A stretch of DNA of 64,000 bases from Lucifuga dentata (GCA_014773175.1 VXCM01000220.1:334100-398099); one strand, 5' to 3'; positions 26,222 to 42,000 are shown, counted from the stretch's first letter. A program made the numbers and translations. The notes: generated from the letters alone by a model not told the origin.

Positions 26222-26985
26222 TGCACAAAACAAATGGCAGCACTGGGGTGAGGCAAACCCCCTGTCAGCACCAGCAGAGCCAAATTTCTCCCTGATTAGT
26301 GGGAGTCTGTCACACTTCTCACACACACAAACAGGTTCTGCTCACTTTAATATGTACACACAATGACGTAGCCTGGCACATACACAAACATACAAACATA
26401 CACAGTCCATTGGGAGTCATAGTCCCAGATAGCCAAGAGGCCAAGAAGGACAGTCTCAGAATTTGACATCCGCATACGACACTAATAAGAGACTGGGAGA
26501 TATGCACACGCACACACACTCCACAGACTCTGTATTTTATCAGCTTCTGGGGTTACAAAGAAGTGTGTGTTCACGTGTTTGCTTTGAGATGTCAGATGGC
26601 CAGATGAAGGAAAAGGAGGTGACGGCTCCTCAGAGGCAGACAGACACATGCCCCATCAGGGATCGTGTAATCTCATCAACCACACACAGCAGTAGATGGT
26701 GGAGATTTTGGGAAATCAATAGGCAAAAAGCTCCAGTTTAGAGTGTGACGGGGAGGGCGGCAAACCAGTATCCCTTGGATCCGTTTAGATTTTCTCATCA
26801 ATAACTCATCAAGAATCTCATCAAGAATTTTGCCCTGCTGCGGGAGAAAAACAAGTCAAACAGAAAATGAAGATGAGGCAAAAATTGAGAAGGAGAAGAT
26901 GATGTTATTATTTACACTCATTCCACCTCAGGTACTCAATCTGCCCACAAAAGAGAGTGGAATGTAAAGGTCCCCTGATTGCTCT

Positions 26986-27016
<31 letters not shown>

Positions 27017-30000
27017 CATGCACGTGCATATGTGAGTTAAATGGAAAATGGGATTGTCTTCTCTATGCTTTTCTTATTCTCTCAAACCTCCAGAAATACT
27101 AGCATCATGAATCTCTTGAAAACAGACAGATAATGAGGCAGATGGGGAATTACACTCTTAAACTCTTACCTTTATCAGACTTTTCCTCCTCCTCAGATAG
27201 CTTGTGTTGTTTGTGTTTTAACAGAGGATTGTGTTGACATATACGGCATCTGAAACATCAGCGTAAACTTGTTAACAATCATGAAACCATGTCTTTCAAG
27301 AGTAGTATTAAAAGACAGTATGGCAATTTTGCATGTTTAAGCCCAATAAATACTACATACATGACATGTTACTGACAGCCAATTTCCAAAACATCAATCA
27401 GTATTTTAATTTTCCTGTTATTTTGCCAAATATAATCATGTTTCAAAATCAAATGTTCAGGTGGCATACACCCTTAAAATTCAATGTTTTGCCTGCTAAT
27501 ATAGAAGTAGCGATCGTTTTTAACTTCTCAGTAAAAGCCGTCTTCTCCTCGGACTATATTCCCTAGAGGAAACATATGTTGTCTAATAGCAGTCTGGAAG
27601 GCAGGAAAAATAATTCTAATATTTATTGCTACAATAATATGTTTTGGAAAATGTTGTCAGTAATGTAACATGTATGCGGGTTGTACATAATGGGCTCAAA
27701 CGTAAAATTGCTGGTATGGTTCTTTAAGTGGGAGTAAATTCCGTGTTTCATTATTGAAGTTATTATATAGCTATTGCTGGAAATGCTCACAGAAATCAGA
27801 CAGAAAAGTCTTTTGTAGAATAATCATATCACTTTTCATAGTAAGCTGTGTTGTCAGGAAATATGGGTGTTTTCAGATTAATGGTTTTCTGCCCCTTTCA
27901 CTCCCTCCAACAAATGCAAACAGAATCTGCGACCAGCATCTCAAAAAACCAAAGCACTTACTCAAGTGTTTTTTGAAAAAGCCTGAATAGGCTCTCGGTC
28001 CACAATAAATCAGATCGGCTTCTTGACAACGTAAACTATCCCATTTAAGCTCTGGCAGGTGTGCTGCTTCTATTGGACTACATCAGATAAGTTAGCACAT
28101 TGTAGAATACTTAGGAGTGCTGAAAAGCTTGAGAAATGGAGCGTATACTATCTCCAATCTGTCTGAACTCTGTGTGCCGGCCGGCTTTATTTACCCCGAT
28201 CGACAATGCAGCTTGTCCCTTGGGGTCCCCATGTTGTCCTCAGCAGGGAGGAAGGAGACGGTGCCTTCATAGTAGTTGTGACTCAGAAAGGTTTTTACTC
28301 CTGGAACAAAACCACATTTTGAGCCCCCCCAAAAAAGGTATGCCGATTCATCCTGTTTGTTTTGTTTAATTTACCTTTAATTATATCTGACAAGACAATT
28401 AAGAATAAAGTCATTGGAAGCGATGCATCTGCATAACTAATTGCACCATTATTCTTTTTTTTCCCCTCTTGGAACCAAATTCAGAATAAATTCAGCAAAG
28501 GTTTTATGTTTAATCATGTTTAATCATGTTATAACATACAGATTTCCTTGTTCTTACTTTAATTTAGGGTTTGAAACCTTTGCAATGCTTTAATATGGAA
28601 AAAAAAAAACCCACTTTCATCTACTTCTATTCTCCATTGCCGCAGCACTGTTATGCACATTGAGTGAAAACAAGCTGGTTAAGGTCCTGTCTCTAAGATT
28701 TACTCCAAACTGTGCTGTTGCTCACTAGCCTCTTACTTTGTGGGTGTGTCTACCCAGGTGGGCTACATTTGGATTAATCAAAGGACTAATCAAAAACAGA
28801 GCTTTAGGGCCTTTAGATTTGGTTTACTGGATTCTTTTTTTTTTTTTANAAAAAAAAAAAAAAAAAGAAGAAGAGTCCCCTTTAATTCTCTTGTCAAGTT
28901 TGCAACAACTTGAGTCATCTAACTAATCTAACTTACACATGGAACAACCTCCAGGTTTCACCTTCAGGATTAGTCTGATTTAACACTTAAACCCTGACGG
29001 TCCCCTTATATTTCCTCTTAGATTACTCTAATTTTGAACAAAGTTTGTCCACACAATGTTGGTTTGATGCAGCAGAAGAAAATTTGGTCTCAGGCTAATT
29101 TTGGCTGTTTCCAAAACCTCTATATATAGCAGATGCCTTTGTTAAAAGAATCTTCAAATACTGTACAGCAAGTGCAAGTATTATGTGTAGTCTCAGTGAG
29201 AATGGAAACCCTGGTGGTGTTTGTGAACCTCACAAGACCTTGCACTGAATCCGTAAGCCTGAGGCTGTGTATTAGATTTATCACTAATCCTCCAAAGTCC
29301 AGGCCCAGAGCAGGACCAGAAAGCTCAGGGATAAACTTCGGGTTAGCCCATATTAAAATAAGTCGGTGTGAGATCGACGAGCTCTAAGGATAAAAAAAAA
29401 AAAAAAAAANAAAAAAAAAAAAAAAAAAGTTCAAAGTGTGCAGCTTGTATGGTCTATAAAGTAAAAGACGTTTAGAAAATGATGGCCCTCATACCTGACA
29501 GGTCATATCTAGCTGGTCCCAGCCATCTGTTCCTCTCACTGTCTGTCAACACATCTCCATAGAAACCATAACCAAGCAAGGAGACGGCGTATCTGAGGAA
29601 AGTGTTGTTGTGATGCACTGAACACACATCCATTGGCTGAGAATCTCCTGTTAAGACACACCCAAAGGAGTCATAAAACACACACAAAGGGCGGTGCTGT
29701 AAAGTCACTTCCTCCTTGGTTACAACATAAAAACACATGACACTGAACCCGTCGCTCAATCACTGCACATACATTAAGAATCTAGACAACAATGAGAACG
29801 TGCCGAAAACGTGTTAATTGAAACAGTAAATTCAGTCAAACTGTGATACATACTTACTTACCTACAATGATGTGTAAAGCTGATGTAACTGGATCATTTG
29901 TACCCACTGTGGCAAAGCAGACACAATCAGTGGACCCTTTGAATAAAACATAAAAAGAAAGCATTTTTTTTAAGGATGCTTTTATGGAAGAGTTGCATTT

Positions 30001-33000
30001 TGGGGTAAGATTTTAACTCATTTATAAGTTTGCTGTCGCTTACTGTTTACTGTACATTCAGTTTACTATCATTGTTCAACTGTGTCACGTTTTATGATTT
30101 ATTTTATTATTAGTACTGTAGCAAAACCTGTTTTTACATCAAGACATGAATCTGACAAGCTAAATCCAAGCAATTATCCACCTACCAAAATCCCAACAAT
30201 TACAGTACATTATCATCTGACCTGCTATTTGTGTCACAGTCAGTGCATGTAAACAGACGTGAATCAGATGTTTAATGTTATAATTTCAAGCCTGACTTAA
30301 CAGCAAAATTAGTGACCTAAACCTCCATTAGTCAATATTGTTAATACAGAACAGAACATATTATGCAGATTTCCATGTTCTTACTTTCATTTAGGCGTCT
30401 GTTTTAGAATGTTTTAATGTACAAAAGACACATTGATCCACTTTTGTTCTCTCTTGCTACAACACCACTGTGCACACCGAGTGAAAACAGGCCCTTTTAG
30501 GTATTGCCCATTTAAGCCATCTTAGGGAAACATATGTTAAACATATGAATCTATAATTTGGAGCAAAGCTGCTACATTCTAAATAGTAATGAATTTTGAA
30601 TTTCATGGAGAGCCATACAAAAATATCTGTTAATTTTTTTATCTAGTAATGGCTTTAAGTAAATAAAACTCAAGTAAAATTCATTAAACACTGAACTTTT
30701 CTCATTGCCATGACATTGCAATATTGAAATTAAACAGAAGGGAGCCCAAGTCAGAGCTACAATTTAACCAGTCATGAAATCAGTCATATCCTAAGTTCCT
30801 TCTTAAGTAGAGTTTGATGTATCCATCTGAAAGATTTAATTAGGTGCAAGTATGAACATCTTTCACTTATAAAGTTAAATAAGCAGAGAGCTTCAGGCCC
30901 TGGACTGTATCAGCACTCTTCAGCCAACAAATGAAGGATAAGAGGCATCTCTCGCTTGGAGAAAAATGATCCGTTTGACATTAAATCTTCCAGCTTGAGA
31001 GGTAATAAGCTCCATCTCTCTTTCCGTGCTACATGGCATAATTTCAGATGTAGCTACTCCAGTTTGATCATCCTCATACAGTGAAATGGACCTACTGCCA
31101 CCGATAACAGAGTATGAGAGAGAGAGAGAGAGGGAGAGCGAGGAAGAGTTAGGCTCGAGGAAAAAGAAATCTGACTAGTGATGTTCTGAGTTTGCTTACA
31201 GAAGCGTGACAGAGGAGATCAGGCCTGTCATTCATCGGTGGACACACACACAAGCAAGAAGATGAGCTTTCTCTTCAAGTCGTTTTCTTATGCTTTCTAT
31301 GAATATCAGTGATCATGCCTTTGCTTCATCTCATCCAAGTTTAGTAATCCCATTTTAAACATTTTCCAGTTGCTCCTGACAGGCCTGGACTGTCTGTTAT
31401 TTTGCTGAGCGCCTGACTCTTCTAGAGCTACTCAGCACAAGTCAACTGAATTTGAATGAATTTATGTGCGTACAGTGTCTTTAGATACTGCATATTTTAT
31501 TCCCCTTAAGTTACTCACCTGCAGTAGTCTGTTGGCAGAGGAAAGCATAAACTGTCACAAGGCATATCCTCAATGGAGAAAATCTGGTTTTATCTACAGT
31601 TCTCTCAAACTATCTTGTCAGTAAGATCATATTTGAAGTAAGATTAGCTTTATCTCACAGATAAAAATGGAAATCAAGATGCTTTTTAGCGCTGACCCTG
31701 AACAAATAATTTTGCTATGTGATTCTGCACTATTTCCAGCAGTACTGGTACTTAAATTTGTTAGTGGACCTTGGACAAATGCTACATATCTAAATGTCAT
31801 TGTTATTAGCATCAATGACTTTCACATAGTTAAAGGGAACACAGATTTCCATGATCTTATTTTCTTTTAGGGGTCTATTTTTCCAGTGCTAAAAACACAT
31901 GAAACCACTTGCTGTAGTATCATTGTGCATACTGAGTGAAAACATTCCATTTTAGATGTTGTCTCTTTAAGGAAAGCCTGCTATGTTCTAAATGGGATTA
32001 TTAAACTTGGATGAGATGAAGCAAAGGCATGATGACTGTTTACAGATTGTGAAACACAGATGTCGGGGAAAAACTTGCTCACTAGCCTCATCCTTTGTGG
32101 GCGTGTCTAACCAGGTGCGTTACATGTTGATGTCACCATGTAACAGTAACTGTCTAATTAAAAATGAGGCTTTGAAGGCAGCTCAGGACCTGTGAGTTTG
32201 ACTTACAAGAGGCATTTCTTTTGGCATGAACCTCAAGTTTTGCTTTGGTATCATTCATCAACACATAATTCCTCCTTTATTACACTATAAAAATGACAAA
32301 AAAAATAATGATCATATAAAATGTCCCCTTTAAATTCTACCAATAATATAGAGTCCTTGCTTTTCTTTGAACTTGCTTGAATTTTTTTAGGTTATGTGAC
32401 TAACAAACTGAATTCATATTTCAGTGCAGCAGGAATGTGTTATCAGAGAAATCTCTGACAGCCAAAACATTTCATGTACAATCATGAGTTTATGACTTTT
32501 AGTTTGTAAGTTGGCATGTAGGACTTTGATACCTTATGAAGGCAATGCCATGACTTTCACACAGATATTGATCGATATGATATGATGTAATTCTGACAGT
32601 CTAAATCAGTCACTCCCTTTGTGGTAGAGATACACCTTTGTACTGGTAGAAGCACAGATTTATGCAACATCAAAGTGGACAGAGGCTTTCATGGTGGTAG
32701 GCTTTCATGGTGGCAGACAGAGGCTTTCATGGTGACTGTCCAGCACCTGATTTTGTTGCATTGCTGCAAAAGTACATGTGCATACAGTACTTTTACAATG
32801 CAAAAACCTACTAGCTTGCTATGAGTTTGGCCATTTGAGGGATTGTTAAACTCAATATCATTATAAAACAAGGTTCTTTAACTTTAACATTACTTTACTT
32901 TATATTAATATAACTCAAGTCCTTGTAGAGAAATGAATGTAACGGATCTATTAAACAACTTTGGCAACTGGCTGCAGAGTTTTTGTCCGAGCAGCCATTG

Positions 33001-36000
33001 AATTTTCACTGAAGCTCGACCTATCTGACACATTTTATTACAAACAGGACCATAAAAAGATAAGCATTATATAATTAATGACGTGTTTAAATAGGGAGCT
33101 GACCAAGTCCTGTGACCTGTCAGTTGCCAAACCACAGATATATTTGGCCAGAAAAAAAATCTTATAGTCAGTATAATTGTCAATTTGGGCAAAGAATATC
33201 CTCATATTGGTTTTCATGTACTGTATTTCTATCCTCATGAGAATTACAATAAATTTAAAATGTCATGCAACATGTTTCCATTGACCCCCACCCTGTTTCC
33301 ATCGAGATTCTGTTTTGTAACCCAGGCTCAGGCGACATGTTGGAGGCCGAAGTTCTCCACAGTGGGAATCAATAACAGTTAATAGGTTACAGATTTTAAT
33401 AACTTATGCACAGATGACCATAAAAGTCTTTCATTTTGAAACGCCAGTACTTCTGGACGCAGAAGATGATGTGATTCATAGCGTCAGTGACTGTAGGAGT
33501 TATATTGTGAAGTACAATTTATTTATTTTTGGCGGAATAATTTTTCCTTAACGTCCCTAATGCAGTGCTGCATTCCACAGAGTGACTTTAACAAGTTTGA
33601 GAGACCTGCTGTGAACTTGGTGCACTCAGCTGTGGGTTATGTTGTACATGTAGGTGGAGAGAGCAACGGTGATGGTGAAAAGACAGCAAGAGTTCCTCGC
33701 TTTAGAAAAGTTCCTCACTTTAGAAAAACTCAGAATTGAGCCCCTTGAGCGAAACACAATTCCCAAAGTTGTTTTTTTTAAACTTTTGCTGCGCCTCAAC
33801 CCTTGATATTTTTTTTTTTTTTTTTTNTTTTTTTTTTTTTTTTGCGTGGTATAACGAAGAAACCTCACCTGCGGGAATGATTCCTATGCGTAGAGAACAC
33901 CTCACCAGATCAGCGTCGGGTTCACTTTGGTCCACGCCGTGATCCGTCTGGGTCCTGGTGACCAACCCGTGCAAGATCTCACTGAACATTCCATCGCCGC
34001 CCACACACACCACCCTGGACACAGACACATGACGTCAGAAATTTAAAGCTGCATGTAGTGTGGGGACATTTTAGGTCATTTTCAAATTTTTATAGGGCAT
34101 TTGAACTGGACGGGGGGAAAATTCGACCAAACTAAGCCACAAAACTGTAAAAACACACTTAGACACAGAAGAAAAGGAATAATGTGTAAGTACAGATCAT
34201 CGCTTATAAAGTAATCTGTAAAGTTATATATGTATAGACTTTCACCTCATATTTTATGTCCAGATCTGACACAGTTTGTTCCAGATAAGAGAAAGTGTTC
34301 ATAAAAGTCAAAATAATTCCCTTTTAGCCAACTGAAGCTGAAAATAATAATCTGACAAGAACTTTCACACAACTTTTTGTAAATCAAGATTTATCTGTGT
34401 TTCAGAAGAAGTTGCAGTGGTTGTGGAGAACAGCAGCAGGACGGATAGGTAGCATGGATGGTTGCCATGTAATGAGTTCAATCACACATGTTTTATAACA
34501 GTATAAGCACTGATTCACAGAGAAAACTATCTGCGCAATATCTTTGACAAAAATATGAGCAGGCAGCCAGCCTAACTGTGAAATTATTCAGAATATAGAA
34601 ACATCACGCTGTGCCACACGGCATTATAACTTTTCAAGTCGATCTAAAAATCTTAGAGAAATGGACCAATAAATCATATGAACTGCAAAGTGAAAGTATA
34701 ATGGACTCCAACCCTGCTCTCCTGCTCTGCTGGACCTAGCATCTGACAAATAGAAGCTTGAATCAATCGAGCACTCAGCAGGAAAAACTTTTCATGTTAT
34801 TGATGGTCTTTATGTCAGCGATCAACTCCATTTTACTGTGACATGCTTCTTATGCTCGCAGACGGGAACAGCGGTCATCTATGATTTGAGCTGAAAACAT
34901 TATCATGAAGTCTGCCTGCGATGTGTAAATTTAGAATTAGTCTACATACCTAAAATGATGGATAAATATGGAAATATACAGAAACTCTAATACACTTTTT
35001 TGAGTTGAGGGTTGGGACATATTCGGGACCCACGACTGAATAAAAGGTTCCAAAAAAACGTTCCACGAATGAAAGACTACGGGGTACGGAATCCTGACTT
35101 TCAAGTGTTGGGATATTTGTTACCTGAACATGGTTTTACCCACCAACCACTGATAAAATCTAGATATAAGAAAAGTAATATTGATCAAAGATTTCTGGCT
35201 AGATTACAGAATACAAGAAATGAACATGTGATTACACACATAGAGAGACACTCAAACTAGAGGGCAGTCAGAGAATACCTCCACCAAGGCCCATCAGTCC
35301 TCTGATTTTACTTTTTTTTTTTCCAATATAAAGCTAGACTTTTACTATCAGTACCTTGAAATCAAATGTGTACAAAAGATTAATAATGCACAATCATTGT
35401 TGGTATTGTTGTGTTCTGAATTCATATCTGTAACTTTGGAAAGTACGTCAAAACTTTTGCGTCCGTCAAAACTTTTGTATTCTGCTGAATCATGTTACCT
35501 ACACATGGTGTTAGTTGCATGTTTCTAGCCAGATCTGGATCAATATCTGACGATGTGCTGCTATTGATACTCTATCATAGTATAACATCTGATTTTTTTT
35601 TCTTCATTAAGATTGGTGTCTATGTTTTAAAGAAACAGGCAAAACTGTCAACAAATGTCCTATCTTGCAGCGTTAAAGTGAAACACTAAATGATGCACTG
35701 AATAACTTGTGCCTCAAAGCCTCAAAGTGGCAGCTACTGTGTTGAAACACTCACCCATCATATTTATCAAGACTGGCCTCAGTTTCCAAGTGGTCCCTGG
35801 CATGATTGGCATGTTCTGTAACTATGGAAACAAATTAAATAGCAGGTATTAGTACAAGTTGAGAAGAAACGGAATGTACAGATATAATTGCTGCAGTCGT
35901 TCTGCTGTGGTCAATATAACAAGCATGCTATTATTGGAGTTTGAAATACAAGACCTGGAACAGCGCTGCACTCTTAGAACTAGGCTGATGCACATTCATC

Positions 36001-39000
36001 AGAAACGGTCATACAGATTAATGTTCAGAAAAAGCAAAGGCACAGAACAAAACAACCTAATCCAGCTATTGTATATCAGCCCGTAAAATGAGCCCTGAGC
36101 CCCACACCTACACAAACTATAATTCAACTGAAAAAAAACAAAAAAAAAAACCTGCTCACCAGCAAACAATATCAACAAAAAAATCCTGCACAGTAGTTGT
36201 CGGNAAAAAAAAAAACCTGCTCACCAGCAAACAATATCAACAAAAAAATCCTGCACAGTAGTTGTCGGAAGCCTCATGCGCAGAGTGAATAGTATTCACA
36301 CCGATGGACTATCAATACCGCAGACTATGCATAGCTGTAGCAAATACTTATTGAATAATAGATGTGTTTGGATACACAAGCTTATCAACTATCACAGCTT
36401 CCATTAAGGTGCTGGTTTGATTAATGGCACTGTGTGCCAAATCATATCTTTGCAATCCTCTCTGGGCCCTGCAAGAGGCCACGGCAGCAGTGGAGATCTA
36501 TAAATTGGCTATAAAGACTCATTTTTTATTTAAATGTTGAGTTTCGCCTCTGATAGGGACCCACCAATCACATCAGCCGAGATGGAGGTGCAACGAAACA
36601 GCGGGGCCACCTTCTGCTCATAAATCTGCTTCCCACGCCGCTTTCCTCCATAGGGATTGATGTACACTAGCAAGCTCTTCGGTCGGTTGGCTGCAAAGTG
36701 AGGGAGGAGCATAAGACAGTCATTAAAAAAGCTCAGTGTTTACCTTTTCTTTGTTCTTTTTTTTTTTTTTTTTNTTTTTTTTTTTTTTTTCAAATGAACA
36801 CCTGACAGCATCTTGATGAAGTTTTCATTAACTAGAGAACTTTTCTCAAAATGCTCTGTCAAATTGACTGGTCACCAAGCATGCTGCTGAAGAAATAAAT
36901 GGTGTGTCTACTAACTATGGGAGGAGTGTGAAGCAATTCTGAGGTACTGCATCATTCGGTGATAAACCTACAAAGTGCTGCGATGGAGAATACTAAATGG
37001 CTTGTTTATGACTGTTGTGGAGAAGTGCATTTAGGGCAACAAACTGAGCTACAACAGCTGCTCAAATTGAAAACAAATGGATGGGAATCAAGTGTTAAAT
37101 GAGGACAAAGAAATATAGGGTGCAATATTGTTTGGCAATAAGACAAAAGTTCCATTAGATTACATAAATGGATTGTCAATGGCTGATATAAATGTGGAGG
37201 ACAGTAATAGCTTTGAAGACACTTGGGCTACATTCATCTTCACAATGAACACAGTTAATTTTCTTGAATTGATTCATCCTGCCTGGCAAAATAGAGCCAA
37301 ATAGACCATCTTAAATCTTACATTCCAATTTCCACATGCTAGTAACACACTAAGGCTGTAGAAACCAATAATGTAATCGCTCTACAATAATGTGAGAGTG
37401 TAAAGTATAAAATAATGTACATGTAATGTGTTCTGGATGATCCCGTAATCGCATTTTAATGATAATGTAATACCTGATTACCTTACTGGGCTACATGATT
37501 GTGAATTTCAGATGACGCCAGAATTCTGATTGATGACATACGGTAATGTTATGTTCGTTTTCAATCCAGTGCCTGTTAACATTGGCAAGACAGATGAGAT
37601 TGTTGTAGGGATCGTTCTATGCTGTATAATACCTGGACCAATTACAGAGAACTGCAATTGTAAACACATATTCATGGCAGTCCAATACATTTTTATTTGA
37701 AATTATGTGTATATTTCAGTGCTTTCAATACCACCATTTATACACTTTATGAGACCATTTTCTTTGTCTGTGTGTGTGGGGAACTATCCAGAGCTGAAGT
37801 TCATTACAAAAATCCACCTCTGTTATAGGATGTCACTGAACTCTCCTGAGGCCACTGTGCATAAGAGACTGCAACAGTGAATATGTTTCATGAACACAAA
37901 CACACACCACCTTCACAGTGTGAATATGGAGCACAGAGCAGCATTTGTTTTTAATGCCACGCTGTGAAATAGAGGATTTCAAGAGCTCGGTTTTACCCGC
38001 ATTGAGTTATATTTTAATGGACATTTTGTTGAATGGTAACTTAATTAAGCAAAGTAAGTAAATGCTGAAATTTCCAAAAATCAAATGTGCTCAAGTGCAC
38101 TAAAGTGCTAACATATACAGCAGTCTTTTATCTTATTTTCACTCCTTTTTATACTGTAATGTAGTATAAGTTGAACATTATCAAAGTTGCAAAATGCCTA
38201 CAAAAACGCATACAGCGAGTCATATGCATAAGTCCTGACCTGCCCTAAAAGCTTGAGATTTGCTTCATCCTTTAATTCTGTAACATGATGACATCAAGAT
38301 GTAACGCACCTGATGATGCTGGCGAATTAGCGTTTTTGCCACCATCCGTGTTTTGCAGTGTGTGTTGCCAGCTCAGGTTAGATACAGCTGACCAATCAGA
38401 GCAGAGTAGGCTTATTGTGAGGGAGGGGTCTTAAACGGGTAGTACTTAAAACAGCCTGTTTTTGCTCAGTGTGCACAATGGTTTAGCAGCCAGGGAGAAT
38501 AAAAGTGGATCACTGTGCTATTTTCTCATTAAAGGATTGCAAAGGTTTCCAAACATGGAAATCTATATAATTTGTCATCTTTAAACTCTAATATATCACA
38601 CAATTGAATTATCATCTGAGAATTCATGTAGCTGGTAGGAAGCAATGATGGATCAGGAATGGGTGGGTCGGGAACAATTTTCCAACGGTATTTCCCTTCT
38701 GTTGTATTTCACCAACTTAGTCTGTGCATATGTTGTATATTTGCTACATTTATGTTATGTGCAAAAAGTGACTCAGCCAGTCACTTTATGATGGCTAGCT
38801 AATTGATCAGTCTGTACGTACTGAGCAATGACAGCTGCTCGTTGATCGCTTGGATCCACTGCTGACGGAGGTCCTGACTGGAGCAGTGGAAGATGATGTC
38901 ACTACACCGCCAGTGGTGCTGCCTCATCCTCCTTACACAGGAAACTGAAACGGGTCATAAGAAAGATGGAGAGAAATATAAGGATCCAATTCAAAAGTTA

Positions 39001-42000
39001 CATGATTGACTGATTCTATGCAGTCTAATGTGATTATGTATAATTTTGTCACAGATATCTTTACACACACATTAAAACTTTGATTCTGCTTTTTTTTTAT
39101 ACATCACATAAACACCTTGATTAAAATTGATGTTTTTGAGCTCAAGTTACAGAACTAGATTGAGAAAATTCAAATTGACTTACTCTGCAGGTAAATGATC
39201 AGTTATCTTATAATCGCTGTAAGCAATCTCCTTGTTAATTTTCACACCTGCCTCATCACGAGAGCATATTCGACAAATAGTGGAATCCTATTCCATCCAT
39301 GTATACATCTTACACTGCATTTTTGCTTTAAAAGCCCATACCACACCACCCATTTTGCATGCTTGAGATGAATGTTTGAGCCTGAAACCATTGGTGGTCT
39401 GGAAGGAAGGAAATAAATTTTTTAATTCACCGTTCCAGTAGTATGTTTTGGGAAGTGATTGTCAGTAACTTTACATGTATGAAAATTGAATCTATTAGGC
39501 TCAAACATGCAAAATGGGTGGTATGGTCTTTTAAGTCTGATTTGAAACAGAAAAAACACATTTGAGTCCAAATAGGCACTCATTGGTGCTCTAACACTTT
39601 TTAAAGATTCCATTTTACATTCTGCAAAGACATTTTTAGGTCACGTCTGTGGATGTACACACACTAGTTACAGCAGGAATTGAACTTTCAATCAGTTACT
39701 GACCAGTCACACGGAAACTCACACAAAGACTGACAGTTCTTAGATAAATACAGATGCTATCATTGAAACAACACAACTTCTACTCTGATTATAGGAAATA
39801 AAAGCCTCCGTTGTTGCTTCCTATTTGATTGTGTCAGGTTTCCTCGTAACATTGTACAGTACATCTTATCTTAACATGTGCTACTTATAACCTGGAAATG
39901 TTCACAGACATGAGACACTGTGAGTGACCCACTTAAATTATAATTTGGTGAGTTGCTGTAGGCCAGGCCAAAGGCAGAAAGGTAACATGCTTTGTCCATA
40001 TATTCATTTTGCATTATTTTTAGTAATAACTTCCTTTTTTGCTGAGAATGAATCTGAGTTTCCTCGCCAGCCAGTTCAATCAGATATGTGAATAAGCGGG
40101 AAATGAGGGCATATGGGAAAGAAACTATTTCAAGAAAAGTCAGTTAAGAGATGACAGACATCTAAAGAGTAGAGATGGAGTCACATTATGTGCTGTTAGG
40201 AACTTTACTGAAATATTTAAAGGAAGGGACAAAAATTCAGGCACTGAGCACTTTGACAGCAAATTCACTCACTGAGCATTTCAAAGTGAAAAACCGACAC
40301 TAAGCATTTCCCTCATCAGACAAAAGTTTTTAAGGAAGGTTTTTAGCCACATTTGTTTATAGTGGCTCTTACTTTCAGCAGGTTTGGCAGAGAGAAGTAC
40401 AGAGTGGGTTTAAAATCACCCTTTAATAAGTAACATAATCAGGATGTGAGTGATGGCGTATCTCTGAAGCTAAGCTTCCATAGACCGTAGCACCGCCGTC
40501 ATGTCAAACCCATCACACTCTAATGCAAATTTAATGCTGCTAAAAGTGCAAATTGGTTCAATAATTTTTTACACGAATGGGTAATTTTTAACATTTGGCT
40601 ACAATAAATAAGGCAAATCTGATCTTGTTTGGATATAATCTAATGGTTTAAAATGGAGCATTAGCCATGAATCACAGGAACGCTGCCAATTCAGCTGATG
40701 CATTATATCCAACCTGTGGAGCTGTCTGCAGGCTTATTTCCAGTGCTAGCTCACCTCTGATTGGTGGAGCTGAATATAGCCTTTTGGGAATATAGCCTCC
40801 AAAATGTAACAGATGTGGCTTTAAAGGCGGATGCCGCAGATTTTAACTAATGATTACAAGTTTGAAAACGAAAGCCAGAAAACTAAATCCCCCAACTTTT
40901 AGGAGTAGCTTCAGCACCAACAGGAAATAAGCCCTGTGATGTCATAACAGTTTCACATTCCATAGTGCCCTCTATAGCTAAAAAAATAAAAAAATAAATA
41001 AAATTTTTAAAAAAGCCTTTATACAACTTTTTGCAGATGCTAGTTTGAGCACCACTCTCTCTTACCAATAAACTGAATTTGAGATGTAAAATCACTGCAG
41101 TCCCCCTTTAACCTGCTACTGCAAAATGAAATGATAGAGATGCATAACTTCAGAAATAGAGGTCAGGTAGCAGTTCTTTGAAAAATACATCAATAAAATA
41201 AAATTAGCAAGAGATTTGACCAGGAAGGCATGATAACAGCCGCTCTCAGAGAGAAGGTGGCTATTGGCAGCCAACAAGTGAATGCAAGTGAATGCAGCTG
41301 GTTTGAAATGACTTTAAGATTAAAACGCTCTCATATCTCTTGCATCTTTCCTTGAAAATGATTTGAAACATGTTTGGCATTTCACCCTATAATACCATTA
41401 AAAAAATAATCTATCTAAAATCCACCCATAACAAGGGCTGCTTTCAGAGAATCTGAAATCTATACTGAAATCTGTCTACTGTGTATCTCCTCATCTCAAG
41501 ATTTTCCTTACATCATCGGAAGACATGATTACACACAAAAATAACTTTAAATAAAAAAAACAAGACACGTTGTACTCATGCACATTCATGGCCATGGTCA
41601 TATTTTGGACAGTCTGGACATTGATGACCTACTGAGGACCTCCATCAGCACCAATCCACAGAGAAAGACCACATTTGGAGTTCTGTGATGCTGAAATCTC
41701 TTCATCTTTGCAGACTGGGCTTTGGCTATGTATTGGGTTATGTGTGGTGATTTATAGCATAATTGGGAATCAAGGTTTTATATTATCCTGAGGTCCACAA
41801 TGTGAAGCATCTTTTGCACTTTTTTGATATAATATTCACATCTGCTACTGGCTAAAGCTCAGAGCTGGAGCCTTATTTCAGCATCCCTTGTTCAGACTAC
41901 ATTCCTGTGGCTATGTAGTGATGGAAACAAGTTTAAGGTTGTGCTTAGAAGGAACAAAAGAAGCTGCATCTATTCTTAGTATGTGCTTCAGTGTAAATAC

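Noticed and set aside
35012..35260. 82-codon plus-strand frame beginning MGHIRDPRLNKRF
   Set aside because: It lies inside cerk intron 5, matches no family I know, has no splice or promoter context and could be chance.
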